DNA of 64,000 nucleotides from contig NZ_CP087719.1 in NCBI RefSeq assembly GCF_020991085.1, positions 2,500,001-2,564,000 on the forward strand, in the 5' to 3' direction. The notes beneath the pieces are model-generated. The model worked only from the letters and a program-made list of their open reading frames with translations, did not search any database and was not told the origin of the DNA. Shown in pieces: positions 19,423-29,348 of the stretch (positions are counted from its first letter, which is position 1; every line of letters begins with the position of its first letter). The position numbers and the translations under genes were made by a program. This stretch comes from Roseomonas sp. OT10. Its GTDB lineage: Bacteria; Pseudomonadota; Alphaproteobacteria; Acetobacterales; Acetobacteraceae.

Positions 19423-20385
19423 TCACCCGGCCCGGCGCGCCGCGACCTGCGGCGCCACGGCGCACAGCAGCTCGAACAGCATCGTCGCCCCGGCCAGGGC
19501 GGTGATGCCGCCGAGGTCGAAGGGCGGCGAGACCTCGACCACGTCCGCGCCGGCGATCCGGACGTTGTGCAGTCCGCGCAGCATCGCCTGCGCCTCGCGC
19601 GTGGTGAAGCCGCCGATCTCCGGGGTGCCGGTACCGGGCGCGAAGGCGGGGTCGAGGCAGTCGATGTCGAAGGACACGTAGGTCCGCCCCTGCCCCACGA
19701 CGGCCCGCGCCTCCTCCATCACGGAATCCGGGCCCCGCCGCGCGCATTCCTCCATGTAGAGGATGCGGACGCCCTGCTCCTTGGCCCAGCCATGCTCGCC
19801 GGGATCATAGACGGAGCCCCGGATGCCGATCTGCACCACCCGCCGCGGGTCCAGCACCCCCTCCTCGATGGCGCGGCGGAAGGGCGTGCCGTGGGTCAGG
19901 CGGTTGTCGCCGAAATAGCGGTCGTTGGTGTCGGAATGGGCGTCGAAATGGATCATCCCCACCGGCTCCTCCCGCCCCAGGGCGCGCAGCGGCGCCAGGG
20001 TCGTGAGGTGGTCGCCCCCGGCGAGAAGCGGGACGGCGCCGGCCGCGGCCACGCCCGCCACCGCAGCCTCGATGGCCCGCAGCGTGTCCCGGATGTCGAA
20101 GGGGTTGACCGTCACGTCCCCCAGATCGGCGACGCGCGCGAGGTCGTAGGGCTGCACCCCGGTCACGTGATGCGCCCGGCGCATCAGGGCGGACTGCTCG
20201 CGCAGCGCCCGTGGGCCATGGCGGGCACCGGCGCGGTTGGTGGTGCCCGCATCCCAGGGCACGCCGAGGAAGGCGATGTCCAGCCCCGCGGCCGCGGCGG
20301 CCACGGGCAGGCGCATGAAGGTGGCGATCCCGGCAAAGCGCGGCACGAGCGCGGCATCGACGGGCTGGGGATGGGCTGCGTTCAT
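19423..20385 (-). CDS. Ureohydrolase family protein, agmatinase-like
   Basis: 320 residues from ATG 20385. The binuclear manganese site of the arginase/agmatinase fold is complete: AGGDHLTT near residue 120, HFDAHSDTND near 145 and SFDIDCLDPAFAPG near 230, followed by PEIGGFTTREAQ and ADVVEVSPPFD. Enzymes of this fold release urea from agmatine, guanidinobutyrate, guanidinopropionate or related compounds; the exact substrate cannot be read from the sequence. The start chosen removes a 31-residue in-frame extension. It follows the small exported protein and asmA on the same strand, with no polyamine genes nearby. Confidence 0.88.
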   Translation of the reverse strand: MNAAHPQPVDAALVPRFAGIATFMRLPVAAAAAGLDIAFLGVPWDAGTTNRAGARHGPRALREQSALMRRAHHVTGVQPYDLARVADLGDVTVNPFDIRDTLRAIEAAVAGVAAAGAVPLLAGGDHLTTLAPLRALGREEPVGMIHFDAHSDTNDRYFGDNRLTHGTPFRRAIEEGVLDPRRVVQIGIRGSVYDPGEHGWAKEQGVRILYMEECARRGPDSVMEEARAVVGQGRTYVSFDIDCLDPAFAPGTGTPEIGGFTTREAQAMLRGLHNVRIAGADVVEVSPPFDLGGITALAGATMLFELLCAVAPQVAARRAG

Positions 20386-20462
20386 CGCCGCAGTATCGCC
20401 CTGCCGCCGCCGCGCTGGAATGGCGGCCGCGCAGCCCGCCCGGGCTCGCGCCGCCCGCGGCA

Positions 20463-20915
20463 TCAGCCGGGCACGCAACGCATCGTATCGGTATGCCCGC
20501 GCGCCAGGGTCGGCTTCGTCCCCTCCGGGCAGGCGAGTTGGCCGCCCTGGGCGGGCGGCAGGCCGAGATACCAGCCGGCCGCATCCTCGGTGCCGCCACC
20601 CCCGCCCCCGCCCCGGCCGCCACGCCCGTCACAGCGCCCGGGCTTGCCACGCACGGGCATGCCGCCGTTCGGGCAGAGCCAGCGCCGCAGGGCCTCGAGC
20701 TGTGCCGGCGGCAGGGCCGGGCGGGTCAGGGCACGGCGTGGCCGGGGCTCGGCGGCCGCGGCCTCGCCCGGACCCGCCAGCGGCGGCACCAGGGAAAGGC
20801 CCAGCAGCAAAGCCAGGACCAGGCCGCGGCGGATGCGGGCCTCAGCGCCCCGTCCGGCCGTTGCCCTGCCTCGCGCCGCCGGAACGCCGCACCAGCCCCT
20901 CGCAGCGATTGTCAT
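20463..20915 (-). CDS. Small exported protein with four C-terminal cysteines, unknown function
   Basis: About 150 residues. A hydrophobic signal segment LVLALLLGLSLVPPLAG followed by EAAAA suggests export. The mature part is short: a helix with LPPAQLEALRRWLCPNGG, a glycine run, then AQGGQLACPEGTKP and a terminal MRCVPG. Four cysteines could make two disulfides. The ATG at 20915 has GGAG 6 nt upstream but lies inside the end of asmA and gives a 30-residue basic leader before the hydrophobic core. The best signal-peptide position would begin at an ATC (20834), so the start is uncertain. I recognise no family. Confidence 0.5.
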   Translation of the reverse strand: MTIAARGWCGVPAARGRATAGRGAEARIRRGLVLALLLGLSLVPPLAGPGEAAAAEPRPRRALTRPALPPAQLEALRRWLCPNGGMPVRGKPGRCDGRGGRGGGGGGGTEDAAGWYLGLPPAQGGQLACPEGTKPTLARGHTDTMRCVPG

Positions 20916-22830
20916 CCCCCACTCCGAACTGGATGGTGGGCAGCAGCGCAAGGGGGGCGGCGAGGAAGCCCAGTCCGCTCGCGATGCCGCCCCGCGCGAC
21001 CAGCTCCCCTACCTCGGGCATGACGCTGGGATTGCGAAAGGTGCCCTCGATCAGGATGGGCGCCGGGAGCTGCCCGATGGTGAAGCCCTTCGAATCGCTC
21101 TGCAGGCGCATGTTCAGTCGCTCGCGGCCCATGTCGATGGTCCCGGTGCCCTGCACCAGCACGTCGTCCGTATCCAGCAGCAGCGTGCGGGTGGAGAGCA
21201 CGCCACGGCGCAGCGCGAAGTCGCCGAGGAAGCATTCCACCTGGGTGCGGTCCGGCAGCTTCAGCAGGGAGAGCAGCGCATTGGCGAGGCGTAGCCCGGA
21301 CAGGTCCACCAGCAGGGCGCTGAGGTTGCCGCCCCCCGCCATGGTCAGGGTCAGGCTGCCGTTGCCGCTGCCCAGGATCGCCGCCAGCGACTTGCCGCTG
21401 CCCTCGATCACGGCACGGCCGCCCAGCACGCCCGCGCCCTCGAAGGCGCCGGTGGCCTGCATCAGCCGCGACACGTCCAGGCGCTGGAACTGCACGTCCG
21501 CCCGGGCACGGAGCGCGCCGTCCTCGCCGGGCACCAGGCTGATGTTGCCGGCGATCTGGCCGCGCCCGACGCCGAGGGTCAGCGGCTTCAGCGTCACGGC
21601 GCCGTTCTCGATCTCCATCTCCGCGCCCATGGTGTCGAAGGGCATGTTGCGGCCGATGATGCTGTCGGCGCGGTACTTCAGGTGGACGTTCGCCGCCTCC
21701 AGCTTGGGGAGGTTCAGCGGCTCGTCGGGCAGCAGGCGGGAACTCGCCTCGGCGCGCGCCACCTCCCGCCGCTGCTGCGGCGTCTGGCCGGGGGTGGACA
21801 CGCGGCCCGGCTCCTCGCCGATGAAGCCGCCCAGGTCGGCCAGGTCGACGCGGCGGGACCGCAGATCGGCGGTGACGTCGGGCTTGCCGGCCCCGGTCGT
21901 GACGGTGATCGTCCCGTTCAGATCGCTGCGCCCCATGCGCCCGCCGAAATCTCGGAAGCGCACCCGGCCCGCCACGTAGTCCAGCTGGCCTTCCACCTGG
22001 TAGTTCGGGGTCTTCGGCAGGGGGATGCCGGTCAGCGGCTGCAGCAGCGCCATGTCCGGCCCGGACAGGCGCAGCTTCAGGTCGGCCCCCTGGAACGCCA
22101 GCGGGTTCTGCAGCGTGCCCGCCAGGGCCACGCGGGTCGGGCCGTTGGCCAGCTCCATCTCCACCGGCCAGGGCTTCGTCGCATCCTGCAGCGCCAGCAC
22201 CGCGCCGCCCAGCAGGCGGCCGGTGATCGGCTGGCCGCCATAGGTGCCGCGCGCCTCGACGGCGATCTTCGGCTCCGGCCCCGCCTCGTCGCGCGTGGCG
22301 ACCGCCAGCTGGAAGTCGGCCCCGAGCGTGGGCACGACCACATGCGCCTGGCCCTCGATCACCCGCAACAGGTCGATGCGCGGCGCGGCCGCAGCGGTGG
22401 CCTGCGCCCCGTCCGGGTCCGACTCGCCCGCCGGCTCGCCGAAGGGGAAGGTGTAGTTGTTGCTGCCATCCTCCCGCGCCAGCGCCTCGACCTGCGGGCG
22501 CTCCGCCTCGATCAGGGGGATCGCGACGCGACGGCTGCGCCAGTACTCCATCACGTCCAGCCGCAGCGTCAGGCGGGGGATGCGCGCGAAGGGAGGGTCC
22601 GGCGGGAAGCCGGGCGGATTGTCCACCTGCACGTCGCCGAAGGTGACCTCTGTAACGCGGCCAAGCCGGACCTGCATCCGGGCCACGTGCACCGGCCGCC
22701 CCAGCGCGGCGGAGGCCTGCGATTCGACCAGGGGAATGAACCAGCTCCAGGAGAAGAGGAGGACGGCCAGGAGCAGCACCGCCACGGGTCCGCCCACCCA
22801 GATCAGCCAACGCGGGATGCGCCGGGGCAT
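20842..22830 (-). CDS. AsmA family protein
   Basis: 662 residues from ATG 22830, with AGGAGG 5 nt upstream. One N-terminal membrane helix (about 9-30) is followed by a long periplasmic beta-rich region: residues 35-110 are the AsmA N-terminal domain (VESQASAALGRPVHVARMQV, VTFGDVQVDNPPGF). The C-terminal 250 residues hold AsmA_2 motifs such as GTITVTTGAGKPDVTADL, GAGVLGGRAVIEGSGKSLA and LPAPILIEGTFRNPSVMPEVG. AsmA-like proteins are bridge-like lipid transport proteins between inner and outer membranes. Paired here with a small exported protein downstream; divergent from a DUF2272 lipoprotein. Confidence 0.92.
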   Translation of the reverse strand: MPRRIPRWLIWVGGPVAVLLLAVLLFSWSWFIPLVESQASAALGRPVHVARMQVRLGRVTEVTFGDVQVDNPPGFPPDPPFARIPRLTLRLDVMEYWRSRRVAIPLIEAERPQVEALAREDGSNNYTFPFGEPAGESDPDGAQATAAAAPRIDLLRVIEGQAHVVVPTLGADFQLAVATRDEAGPEPKIAVEARGTYGGQPITGRLLGGAVLALQDATKPWPVEMELANGPTRVALAGTLQNPLAFQGADLKLRLSGPDMALLQPLTGIPLPKTPNYQVEGQLDYVAGRVRFRDFGGRMGRSDLNGTITVTTGAGKPDVTADLRSRRVDLADLGGFIGEEPGRVSTPGQTPQQRREVARAEASSRLLPDEPLNLPKLEAANVHLKYRADSIIGRNMPFDTMGAEMEIENGAVTLKPLTLGVGRGQIAGNISLVPGEDGALRARADVQFQRLDVSRLMQATGAFEGAGVLGGRAVIEGSGKSLAAILGSGNGSLTLTMAGGGNLSALLVDLSGLRLANALLSLLKLPDRTQVECFLGDFALRRGVLSTRTLLLDTDDVLVQGTGTIDMGRERLNMRLQSDSKGFTIGQLPAPILIEGTFRNPSVMPEVGELVARGGIASGLGFLAAPLALLPTIQFGVGDDNRCEGLVRRSGGARQGNGRTGR

Positions 22831-23001
22831 GGAACCCTCCTGACAGCTGCCGTCCTCGCGGCCCCGGAGCGGGCCAGTCCTTAGCAACGGCCCGGGCGCC
22901 GAGGGGTTGACGCGGCATGGCGGCCGGCGACCCGGTCGTGCGGCGCGCCGCACACAAGGAGTTGCGATGGCACCGGCACGGCGGGCCGCTAAGCGGAGCG
23001 C

Positions 23002-23829
23002 GTGCGTCCCGTCCTGCTCCCGCTCCTCCTCCTGTTCCTGCTTGCGGCCTGCGCCACGGCGCCCCCCCTTCCGCAGAGTTCCGAGAGCCATTCCCTCGAC
23101 CCGGCCAGGGAACGGGTGGTCCGGGCCGCGCTGACCGAGTGGGAGGCCTGGGGCCGCCCGGTGCAGATCGGCTGGGCCCTGACCCTGGAGGATGGCGAGC
23201 CGTCGCCGGAGAACTTCCCGCGGATCCTGGAATACTGGCAGGCGGTGAACGAAGGCCGTGGGGTGGTGCGCCAGCTCCGCGCCCTGCACGACCAGATGAC
23301 CCTGGCCCTGGCGGAAGGCGGGCAGGACCCCTTGCCGCAGCCCTCCATCTCGCTCTTCGCCTATCCCGCCTGGTCGGCCGCCTTCGTCAGCCACGTCATG
23401 CGGCAGGCGGGGCTCGGCGAATCGGACTTCCCGGCGTCCTCCGCCCACGCCCGGTACATCGATTCGCTGCTGGCCCGCGCCGCGGTGGACCCGGACTGGG
23501 CCAGCTTCCGGCCCGAGGACCCGCTGGCCAGCCTGGCGCAGCCGGGGGACCTGCTCTGCGCCGACCGCTCCTCCCTGCCCCTGCTGCACTGGACGGAGCG
23601 CCTGGCGGAAGCGGGCCGGTTCCGGCCGATGCATTGCGACGTGGTGGTCACGGTACGGCCCGGCCTGGTGGAAGCCGTGGGCGGCAATGTCCGGGACTCT
23701 GTCACCCTCCGCCGCTTTCCGGCCGACGAGCAGGGGCGCGTCCTGCAGGCGCCCTATGGCGAGCCGCAGTTCTTCCTGCTGCTGGAGAACCGGATCGGCA
23801 CGCGCGGCCGGGCCACGCCGCAGGGCTGA
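23002..23829 (+). CDS. DUF2272 domain lipoprotein
   Basis: 275 residues from GTG 23002. The lipobox LLAACATA at residues about 13-20 predicts lipid attachment at Cys17. The DUF2272 domain follows (about 95-265), with FAYPAWSAAFVSHVMRQAGL, FPASSAHARYIDSLLARA, AQPGDLLCADRS and a C-terminal DVVVTVRPGLVEAVGGNV. The Cys in WSAAF-type proteins of this fold is replaced by Ala or Ser, while the His and Asp segments resemble a CHAP/NlpC-like layout. Function is not established; a cell-wall amidase-like role is only a possibility. Confidence 0.82.
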   Translation: MRPVLLPLLLLFLLAACATAPPLPQSSESHSLDPARERVVRAALTEWEAWGRPVQIGWALTLEDGEPSPENFPRILEYWQAVNEGRGVVRQLRALHDQMTLALAEGGQDPLPQPSISLFAYPAWSAAFVSHVMRQAGLGESDFPASSAHARYIDSLLARAAVDPDWASFRPEDPLASLAQPGDLLCADRSSLPLLHWTERLAEAGRFRPMHCDVVVTVRPGLVEAVGGNVRDSVTLRRFPADEQGRVLQAPYGEPQFFLLLENRIGTRGRATPQG

Positions 23830-23872
23830 GGCCGCCGGCGTCGGGTCCGGGGCGCCGCCGCGGGGGGCCGCG

Positions 23873-24778
23873 TCAGCGGCGCATGGCCAGCACGATCCCG
23901 CTCAGGATCAGCAGGAGCGCCAGGGCCTCGCGCATGCCGAGCGATTCTCCCAGCACCCAGGCGGCCGCCGTCACCCCGACCACGGGCGTCAGCAGCGTTC
24001 CCAGCGTGGCGGTGCTGGCGGGCAGGCGGCGCAGGGCCGCGAACCAGGTGAGGTAGCAGAGGCCGAGCGAGATGGCGGCGGTATAGGCCAGCGCGGCCCA
24101 GCCGAGCGGCGGCAGGGCCGCGAAATCCGCGTGCTCCAGCGTCAGCCCGGCGACGAGCAGCGGCAGGCAGCCGATGCCCACCTGCCACGCCGTCATCGGG
24201 AGGGGCGCCAGGGGCAGGTGCCAGCGCTTGGTCAGGACCGCCCCCAGGCCGAAGAACACCGCACCTGCCAGGGCGGCGGCCACGCCGGGAAGCTTGGCCG
24301 TGCCGACCACCCACCCGCTGCCGCCCAACAGCACGGCAATGCCGCCGAAGCCGAGAAGGAAGGAGACCGTCCGCTGCTGCGTCGGACGCTCCCCGAGGAT
24401 GGGCCAGGCGAACAAGGCCGCCCAGACCGGGGTGGTATAGGCCAGCGTCGCCGCCTCGCCCGCATCCAGCCAGAGCAGCGACAGAGTCGCGAATCCCATC
24501 CAGGCCGTGACATTCAGCAGCGACGCCTTCACCAGCCTGCCCCAGAGCGGGCGCGGCACCACCAAGTTCTCTCCGAGGGCGCGGGAGAGCATGAACAGGG
24601 CGGCACAGGCGGCCAGCCCCGCGACGCCGCGCGCCGACAGGGGCGGGCATTCGCGCAGCAGCATCTTCGTGGCAGGCCAGTTCAGCCCCCAGCCGATGGC
24701 CGTGACGACCAGGCACGCGAGCCCGAAAAGCGTACTGCGCTTCCAGATGGGAGCCGACACGACCGTAGGGGAGATCAT
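23873..24778 (-). CDS. EamA/DMT family transporter
   Basis: 301 residues from ATG 24778. Ten hydrophobic helices in two EamA repeats are visible, the first beginning GLACLVVTAIGWGLNWPATK and the second PGVAAALAGAVFFGLGAVLTKRW. Each repeat ends with a signature helix (ATLAYTTPVWAALFAWPILGE and LGTLLTPVVGVTAAAWVLGES). Such carriers export amino acids, metabolites or drugs; the substrate cannot be inferred. A longer in-frame start at 24892 would add a 38-residue hydrophilic leader and is rejected. Confidence 0.9.
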   Translation of the reverse strand: MISPTVVSAPIWKRSTLFGLACLVVTAIGWGLNWPATKMLLRECPPLSARGVAGLAACAALFMLSRALGENLVVPRPLWGRLVKASLLNVTAWMGFATLSLLWLDAGEAATLAYTTPVWAALFAWPILGERPTQQRTVSFLLGFGGIAVLLGGSGWVVGTAKLPGVAAALAGAVFFGLGAVLTKRWHLPLAPLPMTAWQVGIGCLPLLVAGLTLEHADFAALPPLGWAALAYTAAISLGLCYLTWFAALRRLPASTATLGTLLTPVVGVTAAAWVLGESLGMREALALLLILSGIVLAMRR

Positions 24779-24949
24779 TTCCGAGAGAGAGGCTGGGAAG
24801 TATCGGCCCCGGTCACCTGGCCCCCTCCGACCCGGCCTGCCGGAAGGCCGCGCCTGCCCAGGCCTCCATCGTTCCCTCCCGCCCCGCAGCATGCGGATAG
24901 CGGGGACATGCTCCGATGCTCATGCCACGCCCTATCCCCCAGCCCATGC

Positions 24950-25053
24950 CAACTGTTGCACGCTCGATGGTTGTAGTCTGCTATTCCGTTTACGTTCCTG
25001 ACCCTAAGATTTGGCATGTGGCTTGGTTCGGACCGGTGCGCTGGAGAGAGGTC
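24950..25053 (+). promoter_or_regulatory. AT-richer upstream region of the TRAP binding protein, possible promoter
   Basis: In a very GC-rich window this stretch is visibly AT-richer. TTGCAC (24956-24961) and an extended-10-like TGCTATTCC (24979-24987) lie 20 nt apart, and GAGAGAGG (25044-25051) is the ribosome-binding site for the ATG at 25054. The promoter spacing is not optimal, so only the region is claimed. Confidence 0.3.
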
Positions 25054-26241
25054 ATGATGATCCCGCAGGCGTTAGAGGGATTACCAGGGCGTAGCAAGCA
25101 TCCGGCCGGACCGCCGCCAGTTGCGCCCGGGCAGGCGAATCCGATCCGGGAAGCGGGCCGCCGCCGGCGGTTCGTGCCATGGTTGCGGGGCCTCGCGGCG
25201 GCGCTCGGAGCCCTGGCCACGGCCGGCGCCGCGGCACCAGCTGCGGCCCAGCAGGCGGAGGCGGCGCCGATCCAGCTGAAGATCGTGGGCGGGCTTGCCG
25301 GCGTCAGCCAGTTCGTCCGCTACGAGGAGCCCTTCTGGCGGCAGAAGGTGAAGGAGCTGACCCAGGGCCGCGTCCGGGCGGAGATCGCGCCCTCCGACGG
25401 CAGCGGCATCCGCAATCAGGAGATGTTGCAGCTGATGCGGCTCGGCGTGGTGCCCTTCGGCACCGCCCTGCTCGCCGTCGTCGCCGGCGAGGAGCCGGAG
25501 CTGAACGCCGTGGACCTGCCCGCCCTGAACCCGGACATGGCGACGCTGCGGCAGTCCGTCCGGCTCTACCGCAACCGCCTGGAGCGCATCCTGAAGGAGC
25601 GGTACGGGATCGAGCTGCTGGCGATCTATGCCTATCCCGCCCAGGTCATCTACTGCACGCGTCCCTTCACGGGGCTGAGCGACCTCCAGGGCCGGCGCAT
25701 CCGCACCTCCTCGGTCGGCCAGTCGGAGCTGGTGACGGCGGTGGGGGCCACCCCGGTCCTCACCCCCTTCGCCGAGCTGGTGGAGGCGGTGCGCAACGGC
25801 GTGGTCGACTGCGCCATCACCGGCACGCTGAGCGGCATCGAGATCGGCCTCTACGAGGTCACCTCCTACATCCATGCCATGTCGATCAGCTGGGGCCTTT
25901 CCTTCTTCGGCGCGAACACGGCCGCCTGGGAGGCGCTGCCGCCCGACATCCGGCAGACCCTCCGCGACGGACTGGCCAAGCTGGAGTCGGATATCTGGGA
26001 CGCCTCCGAGCGGGAGACGACGGAGGGCCTCGCCTGCAACACCGGCCAGGCCAGCTGCGCCATGCGCCGGCACGGCCGCATGACCCTGGTCCCCGTCACC
26101 CCGGTGGATGACGCCTACCGGCGGCGGCTGCTGATCAGCACCGTCCTGCCGAGCTGGGTGCAGCGCTGCGGTCCCGAATGCGCGGATTCCTGGAACGAGA
26201 CCTTCGGCCCGGTGCTGGGCATCCGCGTCAGCGCAGACTGA
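25054..26241 (+). CDS. TRAP-type (DctP) substrate-binding protein next to a kinase
   Basis: 395 residues from ATG 25054. A basic stretch [12 protein letters not shown] and a hydrophobic stretch ending APAAAQQ form a signal region set back by 35 hydrophilic residues. The DctP fold is clear: [67 protein letters not shown] and [18 protein letters not shown] binding proteins deliver organic acids to DctQ/DctM importers, but none is adjacent. The stop is 2 nt before the hybrid histidine kinase, which suggests it serves as a periplasmic sensor partner. A Cys-rich patch ([10 protein letters not shown]) lies near residue 330. Confidence 0.85.
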   Translation: MMIPQALEGLPGRSKHPAGPPPVAPGQANPIREAGRRRRFVPWLRGLAAALGALATAGAAAPAAAQQAEAAPIQLKIVGGLAGVSQFVRYEEPFWRQKVKELTQGRVRAEIAPSDGSGIRNQEMLQLMRLGVVPFGTALLAVVAGEEPELNAVDLPALNPDMATLRQSVRLYRNRLERILKERYGIELLAIYAYPAQVIYCTRPFTGLSDLQGRRIRTSSVGQSELVTAVGATPVLTPFAELVEAVRNGVVDCAITGTLSGIEIGLYEVTSYIHAMSISWGLSFFGANTAAWEALPPDIRQTLRDGLAKLESDIWDASERETTEGLACNTGQASCAMRRHGRMTLVPVTPVDDAYRRRLLISTVLPSWVQRCGPECADSWNETFGPVLGIRVSAD

Positions 26242-26243
26242 GC

Positions 26244-28700
26244 ATGTACCGGACCCGCCGTCTTCGCGGCGCCGTCGCCGCCATCAGCATCCTGCTGCTG
26301 CTGGGGCAGGCCATCGCCACCTTCCTGCTGATCCGCAACGGGCGCGAGGCGGCAGTGACGTCGGCGACCGATACGGTGGAACGTGCCGCGCGCAGCGTGG
26401 AAGGGTCGATCAACCGCACCTTCCTGCAGGTGGACGCGATGCTGGCCAGCATGACCAGCCTGCTCAACCAGATGGGCTCGGGCGGCGTGCTCGACCCGCT
26501 GGCGGCCGGGCGCATCATGCAGGAGCTGAACAGCACCAACCTGACCGTGCGCGACCTGCTCCTGGTCCGTCCGGACGGCATGCCCTATGCGGCCGCGCTC
26601 TCCGCCTCGCGCCGCCGGCGCGTGCCAGTCTCGCCGCAGCAGCTGCTGGGGGATGCGCAGACCCGCGCCGGCAGCGTCATGATCAGCCTGCCGGTGCGCA
26701 ACCCGGTCACCGGGGAGTGGGCGCTGTTCTTCATGCGGCCGGTGACGCTGGGCACGCTGGGCCCGCTCTTCGCCGTGGCGGAGGTCCAGGTCTCCCTGGT
26801 CGCCTCCCTCCTCTCGCCGGGCGGCGACGTGCCCGGCCTGCGCTTCGCCCTCGAACGCTCGGACGGGCGGATTCTCGCCAGCCTGCCGCATGACGAGGCC
26901 CGGATCGCCGGCATGGCCCGGCCGAGGGAGGGCGAGGCGATGCCGGACGACGCCATCGCGACGCGCCGGCCGACGCTGTACCCGTCCATCGAGGTGCTGG
27001 CCACGCTGGAGATGGCGCGGGCGCTGGAGGGCTGGCGGTTCGACCGCGACCGCACGCTGACGGTCTCCGGCGGCTTCTGGATCCTGGTGGCGCTCGGCAG
27101 CCTCACGCTGCTGCTGATGCTCCGCCAGCGCGAGCGTGTGGAGGCGGAGCGCGAGAAGGCGCAACAGCTGCTGGAGAACGCGCTGGAGGCGATGGAGGAC
27201 GGCTTCGTCATGTTCGACGCGGAAGACCGCCTCGTCACCTCCAACAGCCGCTATCGCGAGTTCTATTCGGCGAGCGCCCCTTACCTGGTGCCGGGAACGC
27301 GCTTCGAGGACATCATGATCGGCGGCGCCAGGCTGGGGCAGTACCCGCAGGCCGGCGACGACGTGGAAGCCTTCGCGGCGGAGATGAAGGCCTGGCACCA
27401 GGGCAACCACCCGCCGATGGAGCGGCTGCTGCCGGGCGGGCGCTGGATCCTGATCACGGAGCGGCGCACGCCCGACGGCGGCACCGTGGGCATCCGCACG
27501 GACATCACCCGGCTGAAGGCGACGATGGCGGAGCTGGCCAGCGCCCGCGACGCCGCGGCCGCCGCCGGCGAGGCCAAGTCGCGCTTCCTGGCGCGCGTCA
27601 GCCATGAACTGCGGACCCCGCTGAACGGCGTGCTCGGCTGGGCGCAGCTCCTGCAACGGGACGAGACTCTGACGGCGGAGCAGCATGCCCGGCTGACGAC
27701 GCTGGTGGAGGCCGGCGAGCACCTGGCCACGGTTGTCTCCCGCCTGCTCGAGATCTCGCGCATCGAGGCCACCGAGCTTCCGATGCCGGACCCCGACCCG
27801 GTGGTCCCGGAGGAAGTGGCGCGGTTCTGCGTGGACCTCCTGCGCCCGAGCGCCACCAGCAAGGGCCTGGCCCTCTCGATCGAGCTGGGGCCCGACCTGC
27901 CCGGCAACGTCCTCGCCCCGATCTCCGGCCTGCGGCAGGTGCTGCTGAACCTGCTGGGGAATGCCGTGAAGTACACCGAGACGGGCAGCGTGACCGTGCG
28001 CGTGCTGCGGCCCTCTCCCGGGCGCCTGCGCTACGAGGTCCAGGACACCGGCCCGGGCATCCCGCCCACCATGCGGGGACGCCTGTTCCGCGACTTCGAC
28101 CGGCTGGGCGCGGAGGGGAGCAGCATCCCCGGGACCGGGCTGGGCCTGTCCACCTCCGCCCGCATGGCGGCGCAGATGGGCGGCGAGGTCGGCTGCGACA
28201 GCGCCCTGGGGCGGGGCAGCATCTTCTGGCTGGAACTGCCGGCACCGGAGGTGGCTTCCGCCCCGCCGGCGCCGGGCCAGCGGACGGGCACGCGGCAGGG
28301 TCCGCGCGAGGGCGGCCTGCGCATCCTCGTCGCCGACGACGTGGCGACGAACCGGGTCCTGGCCCGCGCCATGCTGGAAGGCGCGGGTCACAGCGTCGCC
28401 TGCGTTTCCAGCGGGTCGGAGGCGGTGGAGGCGGTGGACCGCGACCTCTACGACCTCGTGCTGATGGACGTGCACATGCCGGGCGTGGACGGGCTGGAGG
28501 CGGCGAGGCGGATCCGGGCGCTGGACGGCCCGGCCCGCTTCATTCCGATCCTGGCCTTGACGGCCTCCGCCTATTCCGAGGACGTGGATGCCTGCCTCGC
28601 CGCCGGCATGGACGGCCATATCGCCAAGCCGATCCGGCTGGACGCCCTCTTCACGGCGCTGGCGAAGATGCCCGGGTCCCGCGCCTTCCTGCAGACCTGA
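26244..28700 (+). CDS. Hybrid histidine kinase with PAS and receiver domains
   Basis: 818 residues from ATG 26244. A membrane helix (about 8-27) and a second (about 278-298) flank a 250-residue periplasmic sensor of the double-Cache type. A PAS domain follows (about 315-420, with [20 protein letters not shown]), then HisKA with phosphoacceptor His454 in [15 protein letters not shown]. HATPase_c comes next (N box [13 protein letters not shown] boxes DTGPGI and GTGLGLS). The C-terminal receiver (about 690-812) has Asp742 in [10 protein letters not shown] and Lys in HIAKPIRL. The kinase likely autophosphorylates and passes phosphate to its own receiver; no separate output regulator is adjacent. 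Cotranscribed with the TRAP binding protein. Confidence 0.92.
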   Translation: MYRTRRLRGAVAAISILLLLGQAIATFLLIRNGREAAVTSATDTVERAARSVEGSINRTFLQVDAMLASMTSLLNQMGSGGVLDPLAAGRIMQELNSTNLTVRDLLLVRPDGMPYAAALSASRRRRVPVSPQQLLGDAQTRAGSVMISLPVRNPVTGEWALFFMRPVTLGTLGPLFAVAEVQVSLVASLLSPGGDVPGLRFALERSDGRILASLPHDEARIAGMARPREGEAMPDDAIATRRPTLYPSIEVLATLEMARALEGWRFDRDRTLTVSGGFWILVALGSLTLLLMLRQRERVEAEREKAQQLLENALEAMEDGFVMFDAEDRLVTSNSRYREFYSASAPYLVPGTRFEDIMIGGARLGQYPQAGDDVEAFAAEMKAWHQGNHPPMERLLPGGRWILITERRTPDGGTVGIRTDITRLKATMAELASARDAAAAAGEAKSRFLARVSHELRTPLNGVLGWAQLLQRDETLTAEQHARLTTLVEAGEHLATVVSRLLEISRIEATELPMPDPDPVVPEEVARFCVDLLRPSATSKGLALSIELGPDLPGNVLAPISGLRQVLLNLLGNAVKYTETGSVTVRVLRPSPGRLRYEVQDTGPGIPPTMRGRLFRDFDRLGAEGSSIPGTGLGLSTSARMAAQMGGEVGCDSALGRGSIFWLELPAPEVASAPPAPGQRTGTRQGPREGGLRILVADDVATNRVLARAMLEGAGHSVACVSSGSEAVEAVDRDLYDLVLMDVHMPGVDGLEAARRIRALDGPARFIPILALTASAYSEDVDACLAAGMDGHIAKPIRLDALFTALAKMPGSRAFLQT

Positions 28701-28820
28701 GGGCAGCGGCGGGCGACGAGGGACGGCCGCACCCTCCGGAACCCGGCCGTGGCCCGCGCGGCCGGCCCCCTTCCCCGACTGGCCGCGGCCGTCACACGGC
28801 CGGGTCGCAAGGTGGCCGGT

Positions 28821-29348
28821 TCAGTGCGCGAGGTCGCGCAGGTCGGCGCCGGCCAGGCGGTAGTAGATGCGCTCGATCCGGCGCGCGCCTTCGCCCTCGT
28901 ACATCTCGCGCGCGCCGAGATTGGCCGCGTCGGTGGTCCAGTCGAGGGCGCAGAAGCCTTCCTGCAGGGTCAGCCGGGCGGCCGCGCGCACCAGCGCCCG
29001 CCCGATCCCGCGGCGGCGCGCCACGGCGCTGACGTAGAGATCGCGGATATAGAGGGACCGTGCCAGCTCGGCGGCCGGGAAGGTGACGTTCAGCACCACG
29101 GATCCCACCACCGCCCCGTCGATCAGCGCGAGCAGCGTGCGCGGGTCGAAGTCGCCCACGACGGGACGGCAGGCCAGGGCCGCCGCATCCACGGCACGGT
29201 CCGCCGAGACGGGCTGGCCATAGTGTCGCTGCATCTCGCCGAACAGCAGGGCGAGGGGCGAGACGTCGACGAGGCTGGCGCGCCGCACGAGCACGCCGTC
29301 AGGATCGGGCGCCTGGCCGGGGGCAAACAGTTGGGAAGCCGCGGACAT
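28821..29348 (-). CDS. GNAT family N-acetyltransferase
   Basis: 175 residues from ATG 29348. The GNAT core is visible: VLVRRASLVDVSPLALLF at the start, GSVVLNVTF, the acetyl-CoA loop LYVSAVARRRGIGRALVRAA and ALDWTTDAANLGAREMYEGEG near the end. The conserved R/Q-x-x-G-x-G/A motif is RRRGIGRA. Substrate unknown. It stands alone on the minus strand between the kinase and a divergent peptide-binding protein. Confidence 0.88.
   Translation of the reverse strand: MSAASQLFAPGQAPDPDGVLVRRASLVDVSPLALLFGEMQRHYGQPVSADRAVDAAALACRPVVGDFDPRTLLALIDGAVVGSVVLNVTFPAAELARSLYIRDLYVSAVARRRGIGRALVRAAARLTLQEGFCALDWTTDAANLGAREMYEGEGARRIERIYYRLAGADLRDLAH

Noticed and set aside
26115-28619. Long minus-strand open frame opposite the hybrid kinase
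   Set aside because: The plus strand holds a complete kinase with all domains; the antisense frame has no recognisable features.
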